Part shown: positions 1 to 5,516 of the stretch, one piece after another | Layout of the letters: the number at the start of each line of letters is the position of its first letter | Position numbering within the stretch: position 1 is the first letter of the stretch | DNA from: Lentzea sp. | Lineage (GTDB): Bacteria; Actinomycetota; Actinomycetes; Mycobacteriales; Pseudonocardiaceae | Direction: 5' to 3' | DNA: 5,516 bases | Assembly: GCA_030146905.1 (NCBI GenBank) | Contig: JASLAV010000203.1 | Location: 1-5,516 of the forward strand | Made by a program: the position numbers and the translations under genes | The notes under the pieces: generated by a model | What the model saw: only the letters and a program-made list of their open reading frames with translations | What the model was told of the DNA's origin: nothing | Database searches by the model: none

Positions 1-129
1 GAAAACCAGTGCGAGCGCTTGCCGGGCCACCGCATTTCCCTGCTACGTTGCTGATCGTGCCGGACTTCAAGCTGCCGCTCTACGGCGCTGACACCGAACG
101 CGGCGACCTCGCTCCCTGAGTCGCCCCGT
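1..129. other. Left-edge segment without a supportable complete gene
   Basis: No complete gene is supported here. Frame 1 ends at a TGA at 52-54 after 17 codons and could be the tail of a gene beginning outside the window. Frame 3 is open from the edge to a TGA at 117-119. From about base 48 its codons mostly end in G or C, so it may be a 3' gene fragment or a small ORF from the GTG at 57. Neither peptide is recognised. No frame contains the HxH motif that should open the neighbouring adenosine deaminase. This segment may be unrelated DNA joined to the remnant by a deletion. Confidence 0.4.
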
Positions 130-960
130 TCCGCCGACACCGTTCTGGAGCTCGCCCGGCGCCACCCGGAGGCGGGGGTGCCGGCCGGCCGCGACGAGCT
201 GGAGCGCTTCTACGCGTTCCGGGACTTCGACCACTTCCTGAAGGTGTACTGGGCCGTCCAGTCGATGCTGGAGGACCGCCGCGACGTCCACACCCTCGCC
301 GGCCTGGAGTCGGGACGGGCGGAGGCCGCCGCGCTGGGCGTGGACCTGGCCTGGTGCTTCGACATCCCCGGCGAGAAGGGCGTGGAGGCGGGCAGGGAGA
401 CGCTCGCGTTCGCCCTGGACCTGCCTGACGGACTGGTCTCGTTCGGTCTCGGAGGGCCCGAGGCCGGCGTCGGCCGCGCGCGGTTCGCGCCCTTCTTCGA
501 CGCCGCGACGGCAGCGGGCCTGCACAGCGTTCCGCACGCGGGGGAGACGAGCGGGCCCGAGACCGTCTGGTCTGCGTTGCGCGACCTGCGAGCCGAGCGC
601 ATCGGGCACGGAACCAGCTGCGTGCAGGACCCGGCGCTGCTGGAACACCTGGCGTTGAAGGGGATCCCGCTGGAGGTGTGCCCGACGTCCAACGTCCGCA
701 CGCGGCAGGTCCCGTCGATCGAGGAGCACCCCGTGCGCCGGATGCTCGACGCCGGGGTGGTGGTCACGCTGAACACCGACGACCCGCCGTTCTTCGGCGC
801 CACGCTGGAGGGCGAGTACCTGGCGGTGGCCACGGCGCTGGACCTGGGACGCGCCGACGTCGCGCGGCTGGCGGAGAACGCCGTGCTGGCGTCGTTCCTG
901 CCGAACGCGCGCAAGACCTCGCTGCTGGAGGAGATCGCGGCGGTGCTCGCCGCGGTGTGA
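130..960 (+). pseudogene. add: Adenosine deaminase remnant, 5'-truncated and internally deleted
   Basis: The intact enzyme hydrolyses adenosine or deoxyadenosine to inosine and ammonia in cytoplasmic purine salvage, using a zinc-dependent TIM barrel. Family resemblance starts at about base 130 (SADTVLELARRHP) and runs to the TGA at 958-960. Numbered from the GTG at 178, the later motifs are present: HAGE (His120, catalytic Glu123), RIGHG (His144), CPTSN (169-172) and NTDDP (Asp201, Asp202). Two parts are missing. The opening strand with the HxH zinc ligands is not encoded in any frame upstream. The block between EDRRDVHTL and AGLESGRAEAAALG lacks about 40 residues, including the usual RYAE strand. 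What remains is about 275 codons against a family norm near 340. The frame stays open, so decay is recent or a product is still made. The first start codon is GTG at 178. An active enzyme is very unlikely. Family identity is firm; a sequence or assembly error is the alternative to decay. Confidence 0.8.
168..172 (+). promoter_or_regulatory. Possible ribosome binding site for the GTG at 178
   Basis: GGAGG lies 5 bases before the GTG at 178, the first usable start in the truncated deaminase frame. In an intact homologue this stretch would be coding (the PEAGV region), so the match may be chance. If used, it would give a 260-residue truncated protein. Confidence 0.3.
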
Positions 961-986
961 ACCCCATGAGTCCATTCGCCACCGAA

Positions 987-1013
987 GCTCACCAGATATC
1001 ACACCTGGTGAGC
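987..1013. promoter_or_regulatory. 9-bp inverted repeat, operator or hairpin
   Basis: GCTCACCAG (987-995) and CTGGTGAGC (1005-1013) are perfect reverse complements around a 9-base AT-richer centre. The repeat lies 26 bases after the deaminase stop and about 100 bases before the hydrolase start. No T-run follows, so it is not a classical terminator. It could be a U-less hairpin terminator for the deaminase transcript or an operator for the hydrolase gene. The ACCAG/CTGGT half-sites are the sort bound by dimeric regulators, but no regulator can be named. Confidence 0.45.
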
Positions 1014-1096
1014 GCGTTGTCACTCTGCATGCATCTCGTTTGGTGGCAAGCGATGCGCCGTTTCGGGCACAGTGGGTGTCAGGGCGCGACATCAAC

Positions 1097-1103
1097 AAGG
1101 GGG
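1097..1103 (+). promoter_or_regulatory. Ribosome binding site of the SGNH hydrolase
   Basis: AAGGGGG lies 6 bases before the GTG at 1110. This spacing, and the signal peptide that begins exactly at that GTG, fix the start. The same frame is open far upstream, but that stretch overlaps the deaminase remnant and does not look like protein. Confidence 0.7.
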
Positions 1104-1109
1104 CCTTCT

Positions 1110-1979
1110 GTGAAGAGAACCATCGGTTTGCTGGCAGCCGTCGTGGCTGCACTGGGGATCACCACGCCGGCGCAGGCCTCGTACTCGGCCTCGCTCGTGG
1201 TGCTCGGCGACTCCTTCGCGTCGGGCACGGGGGCTGGCGACTACCAGGACGGCACCGCGGGGAACTGCTGGCGCAGCAACAACTCCTACGGCGAGCAGGT
1301 GGCAGCCCGCCTGCGCGCCGAAGGCAGGCTCGGCTCGTTCACGAACGCGAGCTGCAGCGGCGCCGCCACCGCCGACATGTCCGTCCCGTTCAAGGACCGC
1401 CCGGCCCAGCTGGACGCGCTGAAGCCGGACACCACCCTGGTGCTGCTCACCGTGGGCACCAACGACATCGACTACGCCTCCTTCGGCAGCACGTGCGTCC
1501 TGAGCGACTGCACGGGCGCGGCGACCGAGGCGATCCTGGCCAAGCTGCCGCGGATGGGCAGCAACGTCACCGCTCTGCTCGCCGAGATCGACAGGCGCAG
1601 CCCGGACGCGCGCATCGTCGTGGTGGGCTACGGCCGCCAGGTGTCCACTTCGGAGAACCCTCCCGGAGCCGTGCTCGACCCGATCTGCGGCGACGGCCTG
1701 CTGACCGCGGCGGAACGCGTGGAGGGCAACAGGGTCACCGACGGCATCGACGCCACGCTCAGCTCGGCCGTGACGACCGCTCGCAGCCAGGGCGCGTTCG
1801 CCACCTACGCCAGCCCGTTCTCCCGCCCCGAGACGTTCGACGGCCACGCGCTCTGTGAGTCCGGGACGCCGTTCCTGCGCGGGTTCGACCCGCTGGCTGA
1901 GGGGCAGGAGGGCGTGGAAGCGGTGTTCCACCCGAACGTGCAGGGACAGACGGCACTGGCCTCGCTCGTGCGGGTCTAG
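1110..1979 (+). CDS. Secreted SGNH/GDSL-family esterase or lipase
   Basis: This 289-residue precursor is an SGNH hydrolase, probably an ester hydrolase acting outside the cell; the substrate cannot be read from sequence. It opens with a Sec signal peptide: basic VKR, a hydrophobic core (residues 5-16) and a likely AQA cleavage after residue 23. The SGNH blocks follow in order: GDSF with nucleophile Ser35, SCSGA with Gly84, GTND with Asn118, and FHPN with His274. The residue three before His274 is Ala, not Asp, so a Ser-His dyad as in the Streptomyces scabies esterase is likely. Six cysteines (53, 82, 129, 134, 193, 249) could form the three disulfides usual in that secreted family. The length is normal and the gene looks intact. 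It is monocistronic by layout, with a decayed gene upstream and convergent mcrC 4 bases past its stop. Fold and secretion are firm; esterase versus lipase is open. Confidence 0.9.
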   Translation: MKRTIGLLAAVVAALGITTPAQASYSASLVVLGDSFASGTGAGDYQDGTAGNCWRSNNSYGEQVAARLRAEGRLGSFTNASCSGAATADMSVPFKDRPAQLDALKPDTTLVLLTVGTNDIDYASFGSTCVLSDCTGAATEAILAKLPRMGSNVTALLAEIDRRSPDARIVVVGYGRQVSTSENPPGAVLDPICGDGLLTAAERVEGNRVTDGIDATLSSAVTTARSQGAFATYASPFSRPETFDGHALCESGTPFLRGFDPLAEGQEGVEAVFHPNVQGQTALASLVRV

Positions 1980-1983
1980 TGCG

Positions 1984-3147
1984 CTAACGCCAGGCTGACC
2001 GTGCGAGCTCCTCGACCTGGGCGAGGAGCTCGCGCGGTGGTACGTCGAGGTTCAGCGGGTACTCGGTGATCGTGATCGGTGAGTGGAGCACTCTCCGCGG
2101 CCGCACTCCCGCCGTCCCGCTCGGGTACACCAGCCAGCCGCGCTCCACCTGGAGCGCCGTGCAGTAGGCGAGGACCTGGTAGAGGTCCGCGTTGGGGTAG
2201 CTGCCCTTGGCGCTGGGCCGCTTGTACTTGGCGTCCACGACGAACCGCGGTCTGCCGTCAACGACGTGCACGACGTCGACCAGCATCGAGATGCCTCCGC
2301 CGGTGTCGAGCTTCGCAGGGAACTGGCCCCGCGTGTAGCCGGGTGTGGTGCTCCACGCCTCGGTGAGCGCGGTGGTGACGAAGTCCTCGAAGACCTTCTC
2401 CATGTTGACGACGAACGTGGCGATCGACAGCCCGTTCCGGCCCACCTCGAACGACAGCGTGTTGAGCACGATCTCCGCGATCCGCAGCGCTGGCTGGTAA
2501 CGCAGGTTGAGCCGGCTGGGCCGCCACCGCGGCAAGGGCGCCCTGGCCGGCAGCTGCGAGATCGAGAGCAGCTGGCTCTCCACGTGGCGCAGCCGCCGCT
2601 GGACCGAGTCGTGGATCCTCGGCACGCTGAGCATCCTCTGCACCGCGGCACGCAGGATCTGGTTCTCCGGGACGTCCACCGTGTACTCGTCGTGGCTGGT
2701 CTCGACCGGCAGCAGCCGTCCGGGTCGTGCGGTGATCTGGTCGCCGACCCTGATGCGGCCGCGGATCACCGTGCTGGTCGCGTGTTCGGTGGCGTAGCCG
2801 AGCAGCACCCCGTTGAGCAGTGCGCGTTCCGCGTGCCGGCACAGGGTTTCCGCGACGACGCCCCAGAGCCCGCTGGCTTCGACGCCCTCGATGTTCTCCG
2901 GCCGGAAGCCGGGGTTGAGGGCATACCCGATCATGAACAGCAACCGCGGAATGCTGACCTTGGGCGTGACGACGATGTCCAGGCCGTGCGCGTGGATCGC
3001 GCCGACGCGTTTGGTCTTGGGCACGAGCCGGTAGCCGTCGCTCGCGGGTTTCACGTCCACGAGGTCGCACTTCTCCAGGAACGCCAGCTGCATCGGCGTG
3101 AGCGACAGCTTGTGGCCGCCCTTGGCGTTCTCCTGGAGCTCGATCAC
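1984..3147 (-). CDS. mcrC: McrC, nuclease subunit of a McrBC type IV restriction system
   Basis: This is the nuclease partner of McrB. In the known system McrC joins the McrB ring, stimulates its GTPase and cuts DNA carrying the recognised modification. The protein has 387 residues. Its N-terminal half shows typical McrC features: a beta-rich start, then a TPKVSIPRLLFMIGYAL segment at 61-77. The C-terminal half carries the PD-(D/E)xK nuclease core: Glu254 in NMEKVFEDF, Asp291 in LVDVV, Asp305 and Lys307 in VVDAKYK, and a QxxxY helix motif (Gln324, Tyr328). All expected catalytic residues are present. The GTG start at 3147 overlaps the mcrB stop as GTGA, so the two are probably translationally coupled, in the standard mcrB-mcrC order. 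It converges on the SGNH gene with 4 bases between stops, and its last codons carry a strong hairpin. Identity is secure from motifs plus the McrB partner. Confidence 0.92.
   Translation of the reverse strand: MIELQENAKGGHKLSLTPMQLAFLEKCDLVDVKPASDGYRLVPKTKRVGAIHAHGLDIVVTPKVSIPRLLFMIGYALNPGFRPENIEGVEASGLWGVVAETLCRHAERALLNGVLLGYATEHATSTVIRGRIRVGDQITARPGRLLPVETSHDEYTVDVPENQILRAAVQRMLSVPRIHDSVQRRLRHVESQLLSISQLPARAPLPRWRPSRLNLRYQPALRIAEIVLNTLSFEVGRNGLSIATFVVNMEKVFEDFVTTALTEAWSTTPGYTRGQFPAKLDTGGGISMLVDVVHVVDGRPRFVVDAKYKRPSAKGSYPNADLYQVLAYCTALQVERGWLVYPSGTAGVRPRRVLHSPITITEYPLNLDVPPRELLAQVEELARSAWR
1998..2038 (+). terminator. 17-bp hairpin, likely terminator of the SGNH gene, inside mcrC
   Basis: The arm at 1998-2014 (ACCGTGCGAGCTCCTCG) pairs with 2022-2038 around a 7-base loop. 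Sixteen pairs are Watson-Crick and one (2002/2034) is G-U in + strand RNA. It starts 18 bases after the hydrolase stop. No T-run follows, which fits the U-less hairpin terminators common in actinomycetes. The same bases code for mcrC residues near the C-terminus (RELLAQVEELAR). In the mcrC transcript the odd pair becomes an A-C mismatch, so the fold is slightly better on the + strand. Termination itself is inferred. Confidence 0.6.
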
Positions 3148-4481
3148 CGGGCGTCCCGGATGGCGTTGAGCCCGTAGGTGTCGTGCACCTGGTCGCGGCC
3201 CATGCGTCCGTAGTAGTGCTCTTCGAGCAGTGGCAGGATCGAGTGCTTCCAGACGAGGTCGAGGCTGTGGTCGGCATCCGGCTTCATCAGGTACGACGGT
3301 CCGATCTGGAAGTCGTGGTCCGTGGAGCCGATCCGTTCGTTGAGCCTCGCGAGCAGCTCGACCCGCTCACCGGATTTCCCCTCGGCCTCGACCCACCTCT
3401 GAAGAACCCTGTTGACCGGCGGCATCGACGGGTGGAGCTCGACGAACGCGAAGCGGCGGCGCATGGCCGCGTCGACGAGCGCGATGGAGCGGTCTGCCGT
3501 GTTCATCGTGCCGATAACGAACACGTTGCCGGGTAAGCGGAACCGTTCGTCGGAGTACTGGAGGTCGATCGACTCGTCGCGGTACTCGAGGAGGAAGTAC
3601 AGCTCTCCGAACACCTTTGAGAGGTTGGCCCGGTTGATCTCGTCGATGATCAGCACGTACGGGCGGTCCGGTTCCTGGGAGGCCTCGTCCGCGAGCTTGC
3701 GGAGCGGTCCCCACCGCAGTGCGAAGCTCGCGCCGTTCTTGTCGGAATGCGGACGGAAACCTTCGAAGAAGTCCTCGTAGGAGTACGAGGGGTGGAACTG
3801 CACCAGTCGCGTCGCGGTCCGGCCGGCGATGTGATCGGCGAGAGCCCGCGCGAGGTAGGTCTTCCCGGTGCCCGGCGGCCCGTGGAAGACGACCTGCTTG
3901 CGGTGCTGCAGCAGTGTGATGATCTCCTGCACCTCGTCCAGGTCGAAGTGCAGCAGGGACGCGAGCTTGTCGGTGGCAGACGGCAGCTGGACGTGCTCGG
4001 AGGCCTTCGCCGGCTGCTCGGCCAGACGGGCGGCCAGGTGTTCGGCGTCGTTGGCGGAGAAACCGGGCACGGTCAGCCGGAGCCGGATCTGCCTGGTGTT
4101 GTTGCCCCCTGGCGTCGCGGTGAGCTTGCGCTGCTCCCGGCTGATGTGCCGGCGAAGCGCGTTGACGTCGGTCACGTCGGCCAGCCGCACGGGGCCTTCG
4201 AGGATCGTGCGCTGACTTTCGGGCAGGTTCTGGACCCTGCTGGAGTCGACGATGCCGTTGTCCACCACGGCGTCGAGCTCGCCCAAGCGTTGGAGCAACA
4301 GCTCCAGCAGGGCGTTGTACCGAGGGTTCGTCCCGTTGGGGCGGCTGCTGGACTTGCCGCCCATGCTTCTCATGATCAACGCGAGCCGGTTGCCTTCTGG
4401 TTCGATCTCGAACTCAGCGTCGAGCACGTCGCCATCGTCGGTTGTTGCCCTCATACGGTGTTTATCGGCTCTATGGATCAT
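3144..4481 (-). CDS. mcrB: McrB-type AAA+ GTPase of a type IV restriction system
   Basis: This is the motor subunit. McrB proteins form GTP-driven AAA+ rings that move on modified DNA and activate McrC. The AAA+ module spans about residues 175-445: Walker A GPPGTGKT (201-208), QFHPSYSYEDFFEGFRP (228-244, typical of McrB), Walker B VLIIDEINRAN (276-286), KVFGELYFLLEY (289-300), the McrB GTPase signature MNTADRS (326-332) and AMRRRFAF (339-346). Residues 1-165 should be the target-reading part. I do not recognise the E. coli McrB DNA-binding domain or an SRA, YTH or EVE domain there. Visible in it are NPRYNALLELLLQRLGELDA (52-71), a charged stretch around 108-120 and a basic beta-like QIRLRLTV (131-138). 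The ATG at 4481 has AGGT 6 bases upstream; ATG at residue 10 (4454) is an alternative. The first 30 codons have 12 ending in A or T, unlike the rest. Function as McrB is firm; the modification recognised is unknown. Confidence 0.92.
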   Translation of the reverse strand: MIHRADKHRMRATTDDGDVLDAEFEIEPEGNRLALIMRSMGGKSSSRPNGTNPRYNALLELLLQRLGELDAVVDNGIVDSSRVQNLPESQRTILEGPVRLADVTDVNALRRHISREQRKLTATPGGNNTRQIRLRLTVPGFSANDAEHLAARLAEQPAKASEHVQLPSATDKLASLLHFDLDEVQEIITLLQHRKQVVFHGPPGTGKTYLARALADHIAGRTATRLVQFHPSYSYEDFFEGFRPHSDKNGASFALRWGPLRKLADEASQEPDRPYVLIIDEINRANLSKVFGELYFLLEYRDESIDLQYSDERFRLPGNVFVIGTMNTADRSIALVDAAMRRRFAFVELHPSMPPVNRVLQRWVEAEGKSGERVELLARLNERIGSTDHDFQIGPSYLMKPDADHSLDLVWKHSILPLLEEHYYGRMGRDQVHDTYGLNAIRDAR

Positions 4482-4487
4482 TCAGTT

Positions 4488-4491
4488 ACCT
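4488..4491 (-). promoter_or_regulatory. Ribosome binding site of mcrB
   Basis: On the minus strand AGGT lies 6 bases before the ATG at 4481. The alternative ATG at 4454 has no comparable purine-rich site, which favours the longer protein. The flanking TATTAGGTAAC is one of the few AT-rich spots nearby and could also hold a promoter -10, though no convincing -35 accompanies it. Confidence 0.45.
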
Positions 4492-4544
4492 AATAGCTGC
4501 GCCGTGTGTGTACAGCGCGTCTTGTTCCGTGTGACCGGAAATGA

Positions 4545-4574
4545 CCGTCCTGGTGGTGGACACCACCGGGACGG
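4545..4574. promoter_or_regulatory. 30-base near-perfect palindrome between mcrB and the AraC-family gene
   Basis: CCGTCCTGGTGGTG (4545-4558) and CACCACCGGGACGG (4561-4574) are reverse complements at 13 of 14 positions, around the two-base centre GA. The one mismatch (4551/4568) would be a U-G pair in + strand RNA. It lies 18 bases before the GTG of the AraC-family gene, just upstream of its likely ribosome binding site, and 63 bases before the mcrB start on the other strand. No gene end faces it closely, so a terminator is less natural than an operator for one or both divergent genes. It could also form a 5' leader hairpin in the AraC-family transcript. Structure is seen; role is inferred. 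Confidence 0.6.
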
Positions 4575-4576
4575 GC

Positions 4577-4581
4577 GAGGA
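4577..4581 (+). promoter_or_regulatory. Possible ribosome binding site of the AraC-family gene
   Basis: GAGGA lies 11 bases before the GTG at 4593, which is rather far. The alternative start, ATG at 4611, has AGG 8 bases upstream. The GTG is preferred because VVEMADLD fits the first strand seen at the start of this regulator family; the choice is not certain. Confidence 0.35.
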
Positions 4582-4592
4582 TCCTGCTACAC

Positions 4593-5498
4593 GTGGAGCA
4601 GGTCGTCGAGATGGCGGACTTGGACGCGGCGCACGAGATCTTGAGCGCGGCTTACAGCAGGTTGCGCATCGACGGCAGCAAGGACCGCCCGTTGAGCTGG
4701 ATGGCCTCGCGGACGGTCGGCCGGGTCCGGTTCGACAGGGTCGGCGGCCGCATCGGGCTGGAGGCCACCGGGGATCCCTTGCGCAACTACGTGTTCGGGC
4801 ACCTGGACAGCGGCCGGATCCAGCACAGCTCCGACGGCGAGGACCGGTTCCTCCTCCCCGGTGACGCGTTCCTCACGGCTCTGCCCGACCGGCCGTTCCG
4901 GGCCTCGATCGACGACCCGGACGTGTCGATGGTCGTGCTGGGCCAGGCGGTCGTGGACGAGGTTGCTGACGACGTTCGTTTTGAGGGGTACCGGCCTCTC
5001 TCGCGGCGTGCCGCTGATGCGTGGCGGTCCACGTGTGTGCATCTGCGTGACGAGATACTTCCGGCGTTCGAGGAGCATCCGCTCGTGGTGGCGAACGCGA
5101 CGCGTCTGCTTGTCGCCACGACCCTTGCCACGTTCCCGAACAGCACCCTCAGCGAGATAGTGGTTGATCGGCGCGATGCTCACCCTCGAACCTTGAGACG
5201 TGCCATCGCGTTCATCGAGGCCAACGCGGAGAAGGACCTCACGGCTGCGGACGTCGCACGCGCCGCACGAGTGTCCATTCGCGCGATCCAGCTCGCGTTT
5301 CGTCGTCACCTCGACACGACTCCGATGACCTACCTCCGACGCGTGCGCTTGTCGTGCGCGCATACGGACCTGCTTGCTGCGAACGGGTCAGTCACGGCGA
5401 TCGCCGCGCGTTGGGGTTACGCCCGTCCGGGTGTCTTCGCCGCGCATTACCGCGCCGCCTACGGTGTGCCGCCGTCGCGGACCCTGCGGTCAGGCTGA
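4593..5498 (+). CDS. AraC/XylS-family transcriptional regulator
   Basis: This 301-residue protein is a DNA-binding regulator with the usual two-part layout. Residues 1 to about 175 form a cupin-like sensing domain of the AraC-binding type, including the FLLPGDAFLTALPDRPF segment at 89-105. About 200-300 form the paired helix-turn-helix domain: LRRAIAFIEANAEKDLTAAD opens it, the first HTH is DVARAARVSIRAIQLAFRRH, then TPMTYLRRVRL, and the second HTH VTAIAARWGYARPGVFAAHY ends in YGVPPS. Length and motifs are complete. The ligand is unknown. It is divergent from mcrBC with a 30-base palindrome between, so control of itself or of mcrBC is a reasonable guess but unproven. Codon use is split: only 4 of the first 123 codons end in A or T, against about 48 of the remaining 178, with the change at base 4962. 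Start GTG 4593 or ATG 4611 is open. Confidence 0.9.
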   Translation: MEQVVEMADLDAAHEILSAAYSRLRIDGSKDRPLSWMASRTVGRVRFDRVGGRIGLEATGDPLRNYVFGHLDSGRIQHSSDGEDRFLLPGDAFLTALPDRPFRASIDDPDVSMVVLGQAVVDEVADDVRFEGYRPLSRRAADAWRSTCVHLRDEILPAFEEHPLVVANATRLLVATTLATFPNSTLSEIVVDRRDAHPRTLRRAIAFIEANAEKDLTAADVARAARVSIRAIQLAFRRHLDTTPMTYLRRVRLSCAHTDLLAANGSVTAIAARWGYARPGVFAAHYRAAYGVPPSRTLRSG

Positions 5499-5516
5499 GG
5501 CACTTCGTTTTCGGGG

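Noticed and set aside
1026..1033. TGCATGCA palindrome before the hydrolase
   Set aside because: Eight bases and isolated; too short to support a site on its own.
1017..1045. TTGTCA as a -35 promoter element for the hydrolase
   Set aside because: One mismatch from consensus, but no -10-like hexamer occurs 16-18 bases downstream; noted only as a weak signal.
678..1109. In-frame upstream extension of the SGNH hydrolase
   Set aside because: The stretch overlaps the deaminase frame, is Arg/Gly-rich and low in complexity, and a signal peptide with a good ribosome site begins at 1110.
67..1152. 361-codon open frame on the minus strand
   Set aside because: It is the antisense of the deaminase remnant; the product is rich in Arg, Gln, His and Val with no domain, as expected of a shadow frame in GC-rich DNA.
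2083..3177. 364-codon + strand open frame opposite mcrC
   Set aside because: Antisense shadow; mcrC has full family motifs on the minus strand while this frame shows none.
2258..3277. 339-codon minus-strand frame overlapping mcrC and mcrB
   Set aside because: It is a shifted reading of the same strand, Arg/Pro/Gly-rich, with no domain; the GTGA-coupled mcrB and mcrC frames explain the region.
3747..4493. 248-codon + strand open frame opposite mcrB
   Set aside because: Antisense shadow over the Walker A and N-terminal regions of mcrB, with no recognisable motif.
4587..5363. 258-codon minus-strand frame opposite the AraC-family gene
   Set aside because: Antisense shadow; the + strand has a complete sensing and helix-turn-helix protein.

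Overview
The window is about 5.5 kb of very GC-rich DNA with strong G/C preference at third codon positions, GTG starts and a secreted SGNH esterase. This suggests a filamentous actinomycete, plausibly Pseudonocardiales or Streptomyces-like; the genus is inference. No rRNA, tRNA, CRISPR array, insertion sequence or origin was seen, and no stretch over about 150 bases lacks a gene or gene remnant.

Layout, left to right. Bases 1-129 hold no convincing gene. Bases 130-960 (+) are a decayed adenosine deaminase: the frame is open and the C-terminal motifs are intact, but the N-terminal HxH metal-binding segment and an internal block of about 40 residues are missing. After a 149-base spacer with a 9-bp inverted repeat comes a complete secreted SGNH/GDSL hydrolase (1110-1979, +). 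Its stop lies only 4 bases from the stop of the convergent mcrC. A 17-bp hairpin inside the 3' end of mcrC is well placed to end the hydrolase transcript.

Bases 1984-4481 (-) are a two-gene operon, mcrB then mcrC, with a GTGA stop/start overlap. It encodes a type IV, modification-dependent restriction system: an AAA+ GTPase motor (McrB) and a PD-(D/E)xK nuclease partner (McrC). The McrB N-terminal half is the presumed target reader and is not a domain I can name, so the modification recognised is unknown.

Divergent from mcrB, across a 111-base gap with a 30-base near-perfect palindrome, lies an AraC/XylS-family regulator (4593-5498, +). Its position makes it a candidate regulator of itself and of mcrBC. 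The third-position GC of this gene drops abruptly about 40% of the way in, suggesting a mosaic gene.

The most notable unit is therefore an McrBC-type defence operon with an unassigned recognition domain, a divergent AraC-type gene and a strong shared palindrome, beside a decaying purine-salvage gene.
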